Position numbers and translations under genes: made by a program | NCBI GenBank assembly: GCA_019693395.1 | Contig: JAAMXP010000311.1 | Location: 1 to 32,640 of the forward strand | Reading direction: 5' to 3' | DNA: 32,640 nt | From: Ettlia oleoabundans | Taxonomy: Eukaryota > Chlorophyta > Chlorophyceae > Chlamydomonadales | In this document: positions 20,512 through 32,421 of the stretch, piece by piece | Position numbering within the stretch: the stretch's first letter is position 1 | How the letters are laid out: every line of letters starts with the position of its first letter | The notes under the pieces: generated by a model | What the model was told of the DNA's origin: nothing | Seen by the model: only the letters and a program-made list of their open reading frames with translations | Database searches by the model: none

Positions 20512-22855
20512 ATGCCCGCTGTCATTGGTCAGCCAGGTGAGCATTGGCGGTTTGCGTAACCCACGTCGCTCTCAGGAGTGCTGATTGCTGACTGAGGTGA
20601 TCCAAAACGCCGATGGCTGGGAAACGGCGTGTCGATCATGCTGGAATCTTTGGCCGTGGCGGCAAGCCCGCTTGCTGGTAATTTACCACCGTGGTTCACA
20701 CAAAACTCGTGATACGCAGCAGCCCGCCCGGACTTGCCCTGCTGACCGCACCGCAGCGGGCGTGCAACCCCCTGCGCCTGCGCCGCCTGCCTGCCTTCCT
20801 CCTTGCAGCTCCCGCCTTCACCGGCAGTGCTGTAGTGGATGGCGACTTTAAGACCATCTCCCTGTCCGACTACAAGGGCAAGTGAGTGCCACCCAGCTCT
20901 GTTTCATCATACCACACGCACAGCCTCTCGATGGCCCTCTGTTTACCTCTGTTTACCTCTCCTACGGCCCGCCCTGGCCGGTTCTGACCAATCCCGCCAC
21001 CGTTGCCGCTCTTTCCCCGCCTTTCACCCCTACGCAGGTACGTGGTGCTGTTCTTCTACCCCCTGGACTGGACCTTTGTGTGCCCCACAGAGATCATTGC
21101 CTTCAGCGACCGCATCCAGGAGTTCCGGGACATTGGCGTGGAGGTGGGTGCTCATTCACAACTCGATGTGTCATAATATCCCGTCAGGGAAACGCCTCCA
21201 TTCACTGACGAGTTTCGCGGTGGACATTCAGAAATTCATGGTTTTGGGAACGTTAAAGTGGTTCCCAATATTTTTCCGCATAGTGGATCTGGTGTGAGAG
21301 TGTGGTTGCAAGGGGGATCTTTGCTGCGCAAGCCCCCCCATCTGCACGCACACAAACGCAGCATCCCAACCACCCTTCCATGCATTCATCACATCATCTT
21401 TGCTTATGCCCAAACGCTCGGTTATCAAAGGGACGCTGCCAGCTCGCCACATGGCTGATCAGCGTGGGAACAACTCCGAGCAGAGCAGATCACAGGGCGG
21501 GCTAATCCGGCTGGCGGCGACGCATCCTGAACCGCCGGTCACAATGCGCGCCCACACCCCCCCTGCATGCCCCCATAAATGTGCATACATGTCAAACACC
21601 ACATATAACACCAGTGCACACTTTGCCACTTGTGCTGGTGCCGCGCGTGGCATGCACGTTGTGGGTGCTGGCGTGCCTTGTGCTGCTGCCAGGGCACTGA
21701 GCAATCTCGCCCTGCTGGTGCCACACCCGTGTGTGTGCAGGTTGTGGGTGCTAGCGTGGACAGCGTGTTTAGCCACCTGGCCTGGATCCAGACCCCACGC
21801 AACAAGGGCGGCCTCGGCGGGCTCAACTACCCGCTGCTGGCAGGTGAGAGGGGGCAGCAGAGTGAGCTCAGTCGTGGGCTGGGGGTATAAGCTCACCAAA
21901 GCCCATTTCCTTAGCCTGATTACCATCAATCCCACTTAGCGCGTGAAAGTTTTCGTGTTGCGATCAGGCGGAACAACCTGAAGACATCATCTCTATCATT
22001 ATTGAATCCCTTATGACATAATGCAGACATCACCAAGAGCATCTCCAAGGACTATGAGGTTCTGATTGAGGAGGGCGAAAACGCGGGTGTGGCGCTGCGC
22101 GGCCTCTTCATCATCGGCCCCGACGGCCGCCTGCGGCAGAAGACGGTCAACGACCTGCCCGTCGGACGCAGCGGTGAGGCGGAGGGCGTGATTTGTGCGT
22201 GCTGTGAATATATGGTAGTGCTGCTGGTGTGCGGTGGAGCAATAAATGGCGGCACCCCAGCCCCGGCGGGAAATTGGTTGGCCATGCTGGGACCTGGTTC
22301 AGCACGCTTGACTCATAACTGTACGGCTGACCAGTCCATCTGCCACCCTTCCCTGCCCAATTCCCCCGTCTTTTCACTCGCTGCTTTATGCCTGCTTTCT
22401 TCTCGCAGTTGACGAGACCCTGCGGCTGCTCAAGGCCTTCAAATTCACTGATGAGCATGGAGAGGTGAGCAGGCACAGCTACTGCTGCTGTTGCAAACTG
22501 CTCTTGTTTGTAGTCATTCATATGCGTGCTTGGGTGAAATGTAGCAAGCTGCCCAGCGGCTGGTTTCGCATGCAAAGGCCTGCGCTTGCCAGCTCGCTCT
22601 GTGTTCTGGCATGATTGCTGCGCACTGTTGTGCCTTGTCGTTAATACTAGGATCCGTGAGCAGGACACACCGGCGTTGCCACCGCCGCCACACATGCAGC
22701 TCACCCCTGCCTGTGACTACCCTCCACCCAGTAAAGCCTACCGCGCCTCCCCATCCGCCCACCTAGCGCAGGTGTGCCCCGCCAACTGGCAGGAGGGCGC
22801 CGCCACCATCAAGCCCACCCCCAAGGACAGCCAGGAATACTTCTCCAAGCAGTGA
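20512..22855 (+). CDS. Typical 2-Cys peroxiredoxin without transit peptide, 7 exons, 197 aa, complete
   Basis: A thiol peroxidase that reduces H2O2 and organic hydroperoxides with electrons from thioredoxin. Exons: 20512-20536, 20809-20881, 21038-21143, 21741-21843, 22027-22173, 22409-22464, 22772-22855. They join to exactly 198 codons including TGA, and all introns are GT-AG. The peroxidatic Cys is C48 in [13 protein letters not shown], the resolving Cys is C172 in GEVCPANW, and the active-site Arg is expected in the LPVGRS loop. The protein has GGLGG (91-95) and a C-terminal YF (193-194), the pair linked in the family to sensitivity to over-oxidation and to the redox switch or chaperone role. 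The start [14 protein letters not shown] sits on a 25-base first exon with an in-frame TGA at 20482-20484 upstream. The length matches cytosolic PRDX1/2-type enzymes rather than the longer plastid precursors, so cytosol (or nucleus) is inferred. Confidence 0.96.
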
Positions 22856-23607
22856 GGTGCTGATGGAGGGCGAGGCTGCTGCTGATCGATATGACGAGTT
22901 GGCAGGCTCCTCAGAAGCCAGGCGCTGCTCGTCAGCGACAGTGCCAGCGGCAGAATGGATGGACAACTTTGCCGCAAGGCCTCTGCAATGCATGCGACAT
23001 GCAGTCCGTTCGCTAGAAGGGTGGCGCCCCCAGCCCTGCATGGAATATTCTTTAATCGATTGTTTCGACATAGTTTGAATTTCATTCCGTACAACTTTGT
23101 AATGATATGTAGCGAGTTGTTTGTAGCATGGAGCAAGCAGCGGGGGAAGGGCAGCACGTATTTGGATCGGGAAAGAAAAGGCAGCAGGCAACAGAGATAA
23201 CATAAATTAAGTGTTGTGGGTGAACAAAATGTTGCTTACGATGAGGTCGAGAGTGTTGTGTTGTGTAAAGTTGCCATCGGTCAAGAGGACGAAGATTTTG
23301 CCGAACTGGTAGTTGTAGGCGAGAATTGCATGCAATGGGGCCACCACAGGAAACTGAGTCGTGACAGGCTACTCAGTCAAGCAAGGTCAGCAGCAAGCTG
23401 CACGTGTGCCAGCATTTGCGGGGTAAGGCTACTACAGGCTGCTTCATGTCACGAGGTTGAGGGAAGTCGCTAGATGTGGGAAGAAATACCCGAAGCACAG
23501 TTAAAACAAAAAAGAACTTCCCTATCAGCCTATGCCCAGGGCAAGCTCAGGGTGAGCCTTGATACCTAGTAACCTAAGTATGCCAATGCCAGCTGATCGC
23601 CAGCGCA
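22856..23607. other. Convergent 3'UTR region (peroxiredoxin / POLQ)
   Basis: It lies between the stops of two converging genes. It holds the peroxiredoxin 3'UTR, with a TGTAA at 23098-23102, and the polymerase theta 3'UTR. Short plus-strand open frames here have no recognisable motif. Confidence 0.5.
23098..23102 (+). promoter_or_regulatory. Candidate TGTAA poly(A) signal of the peroxiredoxin gene
   Basis: This is the first TGTAA downstream of the peroxiredoxin stop, about 243 bases after it, in an AT-richer stretch. It is consistent with chlorophyte 3' ends, but the motif is short. Confidence 0.5.
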
Positions 23608-26600
23608 TCATCCCAATTCCAGCGGTCGCAGCTCACCCCAGCTGTGCCCGGCCGCCAGCCGCACCCTGAGTGGCACGCGCAGCCTGGCTCCTGAGGCCAG
23701 ACCCTCCATACACTCACGCACCAAGCAAGCCACAGACTCCAGCAGAGGCTCTGCAAGGGGTGGTGGTGTCTGGGGGTGGGTGGTGAGCGCGGACAGGGCA
23801 CGGTGCTTTAAAGGTGGGATTGATTCAACGGTGCTGCTACAGCTGGGGGCAATGCGCCCACATACAAGCAGTGAGCCAAACCGCTCAGCCCAGAATTTAT
23901 ATTAACGCGCATTGACCCATTGCCTGGGGACCTAGCCAGAAAGACAACGCAGTGCCCAAAAGTCTCAAAGGTTTCAGGTAGCCAGGCAGTGAACGTAGCT
24001 GTTCATAGACACTGACTACTGCAGCCTCCCACCTGCCACCTCCAGCAGCAATTCATCATGTATCTGCAGCACCACACGTGCCCCCTGCACCCCTCCGCCA
24101 TTGCTGTTGTCGCCAGCGCCGCCGCCGCCACTTCCATTGCCAATGGCAGTGCCCCAGCTGTCGCCCCAGGTACCTCCAAGGGACAGGCGTGTTGCCAGCC
24201 GGGAGTGGATCAAGATCATCGCTGCCTTGGCCAGGTCAGCCGCAGAGCCCTGCAGCAAGCAGCACGGGTACCATCCATACATGGGCGAGGTTGCTGATAA
24301 ACCTCGTCTCCATCAGATCCAGTCGCACCAAGTGGTGAAGAATGTAAAGAGGTGTTGATGCGGTGATGGTGTTGGTTTGAAGTTGCAAACTCGTCACGCC
24401 CCGAGTTAGGTCAACAATGAGACCGGCCAGCCTGGCAACTCAGCTGCCTGCACACAGCAGGCGACTAAGTGGCCCCCCACCCATACACTCACCTGGCACA
24501 CGGTGTTCTTGGCCTGCCTCTCTGCAGCGGCGCGCTTGCGCCCGTCCCGGCAGTTGATGTTGGGAAGGTAGCGCCGCCGACCCGCCAGAGTCTGCAGTTG
24601 TCGGTTCATGCGCACCACCAACACAAAACAAAACAGTGGGCCTCAGGTCTACTTAGGAGCGATGAACCAGGTTCTTTTGAGCCCAAGCGCGACCAGGAGA
24701 TCGGCTTTACCCAGACATTAACCCACCTCAACATAGCCCATGCGCCGGCACTCCGCCACAACACGTGTCTGCCACGCCTCGATGCCCGGGAGGCTGGTTC
24801 GGAACCTCTCCTGCAGAGGAGGAGGCAAGTTGGGAAAGGGCAGGCACAGCTGATTTGTCCGAGGAGCAGGATCCAGGCTGGCATCATGGGAGAGAGCATG
24901 CATGATGCCCTGAGCTCCAAGCACCTGCCATGATCTGCTGACCTGGTGTTCTCCAGCCAAGTGTCTGTTGCAGTTTGTCACATTCACGACACCAGACAGC
25001 CAACAACTGGCCGCCAAAGAGAACCGCTCTCTGCCACCACATGCAACACATAGCTCCCACAAATCTCAGTGCTCACCACCTCCATCATGAGCGTCATCCA
25101 CCCAACCGTCGAACCCCATCACCCAATCCTCCCACCCATACATACCTGCGCGCTCTTTGCCTCGGCCACGCTGCAGCCCAGTTCATCTGCCAGCTTGGCT
25201 GCCCCCATGCCGTACAGCAGCCCGTAGGTGAGCTGCTTGGCGTGGTCTCGCTGCTGCTGGCTGACCTGCGGACAGATGGGATGAGATGGCTTGGTGGAGT
25301 GCAGTGGGGTAGAGTGAGGCTGCGTCACATGCAACCCCCACGCCGTGTGCGGTATGCATGCAGCAACAGATATAGATTGGCCAGCACCGACGCATCAAGG
25401 ACCAGCGCGCTTTTGGTCAACTGCTTGCCGTGGCACACTATTTAAATACAATGTACCACCATCACCTCCCCCTCCTTGCCTGCTCCTCTGGCATGCCCAG
25501 CCACTGTGCCGCCAGCAGGCGGAAGGGGTCAGCCCCTTCTGTGGAGAAGATGCGGTCCAGGGCGGGATCCCCGCTGAAGTGGGCCATCAGGCGGAACTCT
25601 ATCTGGCGGTAGTCGGCTGCACACACAGGGCGAGTTAAGGTGTGGCAGCTCAGGTCACGGCTGATGGGAACAGTGGTGGGCTGGGTGTGGCTGCAAAGGC
25701 TGCTGCCTTGGCCACCAGACGGCTCTGCCTGCCACATGCTGTGCAGCCAACAGCAAGGACTAAGAACAGGTTATCAGTAGATAGCCGCTAACGAAGGGGC
25801 CGCACAGCCAGCTCCCAGGCCCGACCTGACAGCAGCAGACATCCTGGGGGCGCTACAAACGCAGCCCGCAGGTTTGCGGTACGCTCCGCATGGGCGCTGA
25901 CATCGCTGGCGGGACCGCTGCCATCCTTTCCAGGGGTCAGCAGGACCTTGTAAGCTCGCGGCTTGGGCACACACTGCAGGTTTGGCTCATCCATGGCGAG
26001 GCGACCTGCAGGCAGAGGCAAAGCGGGGCAGGTAAGTACATCTACCCAGGGTGAAACTTGGCAAAGAGAGCAGGCAGGTTGACAGTGGGATGTAACAGGA
26101 GGAGGGGAGCATAAGACTAAGGAAGAGGAGGGTGTAAGGTCATTGGTTGACGAGAGGCCAGCGGTGGGCGGGCGTTAACATAATGGAACAGTGAAATCCA
26201 ATGGCCAGTACATGCTGGGCTTTTTAAGTGTCCCCAGGTGACTAGTGACTAGGTTGCTGAACAGCATGAAGTTTTAGCCAGTTGCATACTTTGCAGCCCC
26301 CGCCGCAGCAGCATAGGTGTGCAGCAGTAGCAAGAGCAGCAGCAACAGCAAAGCACACAACAGTTGTGGCTGGACGGGCAAGCGCGCCTGTGTCTGCACA
26401 GGTCTGATTGATGGAGCCCCGTATGCGTTTCAGCACCAGGCCTCCTGGGTAGCTGACTGCCTCTGCGTAGGCTAGGTGCATCTTGAAGCCCTGAACAAAC
26501 CTGCAGGGAGGGTGCAGGACAGTCGGCGGGCAGAATCATGGCAGGGAAGGGCGGTTTGGCACGTTGACTGACATTCAGGAGGCGAGCTAAAAGAAGTCTT

Positions 26601-29600
26601 GCAGAATGTAGGCTGCCCACAACTCCGGTCCGACTGACGTACAAATCTCAACTGGCATCGCCAAGCAGGTAGCCATAGTAACTGTCACCACAGGAGCCAC
26701 AGCAGCAGCAACGCTCGTTCACACCCCCAACCCAACGCCAGCCAGTCAACCCCACCCACCCAAGCATCCACCCACCCACCCACCTGTTGAGCAGGGTCTT
26801 AAGCTTACGGTGCTCAAAGATGAGCCTTGCAATGGAGTGGTCGTGAAGCTCTAACAAGACCTGCCATCACAGGATAGATTACAACATGCCTGTTTCTGTG
26901 CTTTGTTGTGCGTATGACATTGAGAGGGTCAAGCAAAGAATGGGATGGATGCTGGCGACTATCCCAGCATCACCTCAGACAGCTAAGTAGTTCAAGACAT
27001 GTGGTCTCAAGATGTTGCTGCTGTGCCAAGCCAGTCCCTGCCCTGCCCTGCTGCATCACTTGCAGCGTTCAAGCCAGCTGTCACTCATCATATCAGCGGC
27101 TCACCTCCTGGCCTGTGGAGAAGCCGCCGCTCTTCAGGTCCTTGGCGCATGGTGGTGGCGGCAGCTTCAGCACCTCGAACAGGATACGGCTGACCTGCAG
27201 GAACAGAATGGTAAAAAGAGTGGCTTGGTAGAAGAAGAAGAAGATGAAAGTAAACCCGGCGAAGTGGCAAGGTCCTCCCACCCCACCTACCAGCACGCCA
27301 CCATCACGAGAGCAACAGCACATGCACCGAAACACCTGTACCACACACCCACCTCCTGCGGTGAGCTCAGGCTGAATTCCTGCCCCGCCTCCCTGTGGGC
27401 CATCTCCTCCAGCTCCTCAATCCGCCGCTGAAGCATGGGCTCCTCTGCGGGTGTGGGCAGGTGGGCAGCCAGGCAGGCGGCAAGCAAGTTGAAAACCTCT
27501 TTCCAATATCAGCTTCACCAGTGCAACAAGGGTAACATAACAAGTGCCAAATATGTCGCCAGTGTCAGGTATGCACCATGCTAACAATTGCTGCGTCTCA
27601 CTGGCTCAATCTGCCAGCCAGCCGGGTCGCCAAAACAGGCGCAGATTTGCAGAGGAGGCCCTGGCCTTGCCTGTGTTCAATATAGCCTCGTTCACCGCCA
27701 GCCCAGCAGCCTCCATATCCACAATCACCCGCACCAGCGGCATCTCTGTGCGCCACAGCGGCGGCAGCAACTCCTGCGGCACATCAGGGGGCGGAATGGA
27801 CGCACCAGATATTTGATGGATGGCTGGAGGTGTGAACAAGCAGCGAAAAATGCAACTGTAGCACAGTGAAACAAGCAGGCTGGCAGGTAAAAGCGGCCTG
27901 GCTAGTAGCAATCAAAAAACTTAATACAGCACATCGCTGGGGTGCAGCGGCCCACAGCAAGCGGCTGTGGGTAGGCAGCCGGAGCAGGTGCAAAGGGCAG
28001 GGGCCACCCAGCAGGAACGCTACTCTTGTGTGGGTGTGATGCAATCATGAGATTGGCTCGCAGCAGGCAACTCACGTCTCCACGCAGCCTTGAGCGCAGC
28101 AGCTGCCACATCTTGCGGGCCTGAGCCGCACGCCGACCGGCATCAGCGCGCCGCGTCCCCGCCTGCGCCGCGCTGGCCTGCATGCCTTGTGTGGCTTCCG
28201 ACCACACCGCCTGCCCGCCCTTCACCCTGCAGGCATCCCAGGCAGACAGGGGACAGCAGGGATGCACCTCACAGAGAATGTACGTGCAAAGCTGCCCACA
28301 TGCAGGCGCCTATGTGTGCTCATACACTTTATCAGCCAGCCAGCCAGCCAGAAGATAACCAGCCAGCCAGCCACCAAGCCAGTCGCCAGTCACCCAGCCA
28401 GTCACCCATTTTGGGCTAGCCACCCAGTTAGCTAGCCATTCATTTGACCCCTCGTCCACTGCTGGCCACCCACTTGAGCATGTCGCTGAGCGTGTAGAGC
28501 TCCCCACGCACGCTGCCCAAGCTGTGGCTGTTCTCATCACGCAGCCGCTTGTCATCGGGGGTACCCAGCCAGGCTGCCACCCGCACATCCACCACAGGGT
28601 CTCGCAGCGCCAGCGGGCAGCCTAATGGGAGCGGAGTGGGGTGGGGGAGGGGTGGGTGGGGTTGGGAATGGGTAGGCTGAACTGGATCGGCCGTTATGTA
28701 CCCTGCTAGGTGGTGCAGCCCTACAACTACCATTGCTGGCAGCAGCACAATCCATGCCTGCACACCTCATATCGCATTGTTGCATTACTGACAGAAGGCT
28801 TAGGCAACCTCACCTGCGAACTTGGCACGAGGTGTGCCCAGCACGCCTGGCCCCAGCACTTTGAGTAGTGCGGCCAGCTGCCTTCTGAGATCCCAGGTTG
28901 CTTTCTCCACAGCAGGTGAGGCAAACAGAGGTGCAAGCTCAGCAAGCAAATCGCTCCGACGATGCAGGGGCACGTAGAAAGCCTGACCGTTACGCCAGCT
29001 GATTGCCACCCCATCTAGCCGCACGCCCACGCCTGCGGAAATGAGGCAGTCAGTCTAGTGAAACGACAGTAGCCAGAGCGATTCGTCATTTGATAAGAGG
29101 GAGGCAAAGCAGCAACGGAGGTATCGGAGGGATGGCACACAGATCAGCCAAAAATGCACGGTGGGACTGCACTCAATAGCATGAGCACCACAGCAGGACC
29201 ACAGCAGGCAGGTTCTTGATCACCTGCAGACTGCTTGTCGTGCACAGCGTGGTCTCGGCGCTGTGCCGCTGTGGGCCCTTTGAGGAGAAGCGCAGCCGCC
29301 CCCGCAGCACTGCCCACCGCCACTGTGTCAAAATGGAAGCCGAAGAACTCGTAGCGGGGCTGCTGCTGTGCATGCTGTGCTGGCGCCAGCAGGATGCTGC
29401 ACAGCTCGCGCACCAGTTCGGGAGTCTCAAGGCAGTACACCCCCGACTGGCCGTTGTACTGCCAGGGGTCTGGCGGCAGTACGGGCTCTGGAGCTGCCTC
29501 CAGTAGGCCACCTTCCTCCTCACCATCGCTGGCCTCGTCAGCTGGTGCTGCAACTGCTGAGGCAGTGGCTGTTGAGGCACCAGCAGCTATGGGCTGATGC

Positions 29601-32421
29601 CCCGAGGCTGGCACTGCCGCATGACCTGAGCCTCCGCCACCTCCACCGCCGCCGCCACCGCCGTGCCCACTTGCTCTCTTTGGCTGCTCCGCTGTGGCTG
29701 CCACGCCGGCAGCCTGCTGGCCGCACTTACTCCTGGCTGCTGCCTCGGCTCTCGAGTCTCCACCGCCAGGGCCCCCTGCTGCCTCCTCTTCCCCATCCGG
29801 CAGCGCCTGTGCCTCCTCGGCTTCCCCATGTGCAAGCTCCGCTTTGTCGGCGCACTTCACCAGCTTAAAGGCAGCCTCAGCTTGCTCCCTCAGCTCCCTA
29901 GCCCGCCGATTCAGCAGCTCACGCGCGCCCCTCAGAATCTTGAGCGCCTGCCGCCGCACAAGCAGCGGGTTGCGGCTATCCCTGCAGGCAGATATTGAAA
30001 TTGCACGCAACAGGGCGGATGGTCAAAATTGACAGTGCCTTTTAAGTGGGACCCTTAGCCAAGCGGCACAACAGCAAGCAGACAACAACTGCAGCGCGCA
30101 GCAGCTGCGCCAGCGCAACAGCCGAGCAAGGTTTGATCCGCGTCCGCACTGCCGCGCGCTGTCTATACGACGGCAATACGAGTGGGAGGCGCTGCTGCCA
30201 CGAAAGCATACGCCGGCTTTGCCTGGCTGCTCCAGCTCCGCCCCGCACCAGCCCCACTCCCTGCCACTCACGGGTTGCTATTCTGTTGATTCGCCAGGAT
30301 GGACACTATCTGATCCACATTCTCCACAGCTGCTACCGCCTCAGGAGTCCTGCACAGTGCGTTGTTATCCAATGTTGCCTTCTAGGCAGAGTAAAGGGAG
30401 TGCGCTGTGCAGCACACACGCAATCTCCACTGGCCACTCGCGCTGGGCGCTGTAATGTAGGAACACACATCAATAGCATAGCCAAAAGCAGCGCTATGCT
30501 GCACATGGAAAGGGCAGGCAACAACATGATGTTTATGGACCGGGATGCAGGGAGTCCCACCTCAGGCCAGCACGGTACAGCAGGCGTGCAGTGTATGCCT
30601 TCACAAAAGGAATCTCACTCAGCGCCAATATCTCGGGCCGCACACCATGCAGCACCCGGCTCTACAGCCAGGGAAACAGTCGGGAAAACTTTGTGAGCAC
30701 AGGACAGCAAGGAAAACACATAGAGCTTGTTGACGACCGTGCAAAGCGCTGGAGGGGGAAGGCCCACTTGCTGCTGCAGAAAGCTCCCTTTTCATGCCAC
30801 GGTGATTATGACCAAGTAGGGCGAGCCCTGCACTCTGCTCTGGCAATGCCTACCTGGAACTTTGCAATCAGTGCTTCCAAGTCATACCAGCCCAGGCGCT
30901 CACAGAATGCGGCTACCATGGAAGCAAAGCGCGCAGCGTGGTCCTGCAGGTTCTGCACCTCGCCCCGGCCCACGCCGTACTTGCGCATTACGGCAGAGAT
31001 ATCCATCTGCGTGCGCCATGGCGTGGGGAGGTGGTGCTATCAGCGTGAAAGGCATCACAGCCAAGTTGTGTGCTGGTTTGTGACCAACAGGATATACATG
31101 CCTTCAGCTCACATCACACGTATGCAGACCAGGGCACCACAAGCGCAGCACAGCGGCAGTCTCCTGCTCGCCTCTGCAATGATGTCTGTGAGGATGAGCG
31201 CCAGCCAGAAGCGCTTGCAGATGCGCTCCTTCTCTCCGTCTACAGGCAGGCAAAGAGCAAGTAGGGTCAACCACGTCGAATCTGCTGATGGCAGGCAGCT
31301 GGTGGGCAGGATGCAGGCCATCCATCCAGGCCATCCCAACTGGAAACAAAACCAAGATAACAATAACCAACCGTCAGGCGAACTCAGTGCCTTACAGCTG
31401 TCTGCTGATGCACATTCTGCCTCTAAAGACTCACCCTGAGCTCCTGAGCGTATGCCCCGCGAGACTCTCATCACAAAGCCGCGATCCACCCCCACCTTGG
31501 TGGCCACAGAGGCCTCTGGGCCCTACACAGCATACACAGCACAAAAAATCCAACATGGGGGCACAGATGCCCATCTGGCAGAGCATAGTACGGAATGCAA
31601 AGCACATGGAAATGCAAAGACATAAGGCATCCACAACCAGCCACAGCACCAAAGGTACATCAGGCACATCCTGCGTGGGTGAGCTAAAAATATTCTGCAT
31701 GCAGTGCTCTGTGTGAGTGGAGCTTGCCAGGCCACGCAGACCACCAGGCTGCGGTTGGGGGTATGCAATGGCACAGGGCACAAGCAAACTCCATAGGGAC
31801 ACCCAGCCCCTCATGGCCGTTTATCAGCACAGTTATCGGGTGGCTGCGGTCAATGCCTGCCTGCCACGAAGCAGCACTCGGCAGCATACCGTCAACGTGC
31901 CCAGCATGGTTTCAAACTTCTTCCAGTCCAAGAAGGCAATTGTGTCGGTAACTGGCACGCACAGGTAGGTAAGGTGCAGCTCGGTTGTCATCACAAAGGA
32001 CTGCCGGGCACGCGCCAGATCCTCCTGCACAGCACAGTCCGCAACCAAGCACCAGGGAAAGGCTGTCGAAGTGTACTCTAAACAAATTGTGCCTGTATTG
32101 CGTCGGTGGTTGAGTTTTTGCTTGCCAATTTTACTTGCAAGCGCTGAGCGTAATGCAAGGCAGGGACTCCACATCCCGAAGGATACAAACCAGGCACTGC
32201 CCTTCCCTCCCAAGCGAGTCAACACTGCCAAGCATTGGTCACAGTAAGCGCCCCTTGCTTGCCTTGAGCACCAGGCATTGCTCTGGAGGCAGCCCGCTGG
32301 CCAGCACTGCCTTGCCAAAGGGAGTGGGCTGGTAGCTGCGGGAGGACTCATCCCAATAAATGAACGTGTGGTCCCGAGCACCCAGCCAGCGTAGCGCCGC
32401 AATCGTGGTTTCTGCCACTTT
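23608..32421 (-). CDS. POLQ: DNA polymerase theta (POLQ/TEBICHI), C-terminal 1170 aa, 23 exons; helicase motor off the right edge
   Basis: A family A polymerase fused to a superfamily 2 helicase, the enzyme of microhomology-mediated end joining. Exons: 32421-32263, 32024-31890, 31522-31435, 31239-31172, 31006-30854, 30661-30561, 30349-30272, 29981-29224, 29032-28814, 28621-28474, 28226-28076, 27773-27671, 27444-27353, 27194-27105, 26860-26784, 26500-26388, 26005-25826, 25616-25480, 25265-25146, 24810-24727, 24591-24493, 24249-24033, 23750-23608. Every phase agrees (1171 codons with TGA). Order in the fragment: end of the helicase module (SFVMTTELHLTYL; KRFWLALILTDIIAE; GRGEVQNLQD; CERLGWYDLEALIAKFQ), a short linker with 11 Gly (about 302-438), a degenerate exonuclease-like domain (AISWRNGQAFYVPL), thumb, then palm and fingers: TGRLAMDEPNLQCVP, motif A ADYRQIEFR (D906), motif B RDHAKQLTYGLLYGMG (951-971 region), GRRRYLPNIN, motif C QIHDELLLEV (D1116, E1117). 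Catalytic Asp residues are intact. Five donors are GC. Confidence 0.96.
26749..26783 (-). repeat. GGGT-repeat at a POLQ splice donor
   Basis: On the minus (coding) strand the intron after POLQ exon 15 begins directly with repeated GGGT units, giving more than four GGG runs within about 35 bases. This could fold as an RNA G-quadruplex at the 5' splice site. Confidence 0.6.
28332..28440. repeat. Degenerate CCAG/AGCC tandem repeat in a POLQ intron
   Basis: About 110 bases of CAGC/CCAG units, first regular and then decaying into CAGTCACC and CTAGCC variants, inside the intron between POLQ exons 10 and 11. Simple-sequence expansion; no gene. Confidence 0.75.

Noticed and set aside
20691..20885. 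In-frame ATG extension as a plastid transit peptide of the peroxiredoxin
   Set aside because: The 25-base upstream exon 20512-20536 joins exactly in phase and gives the family N-terminus APAFTG preceded by MPAVIGQP.
21400..21939. 179-codon plus-strand open frame inside the peroxiredoxin gene
   Set aside because: It crosses intron 4 and exon 4 in a different frame from the enzyme; a shadow frame.
29368..29868. 166-codon plus-strand Leu/Arg-rich open frame
   Set aside because: Antisense shadow of the Ala/Gly/Glu-rich POLQ exon 8.
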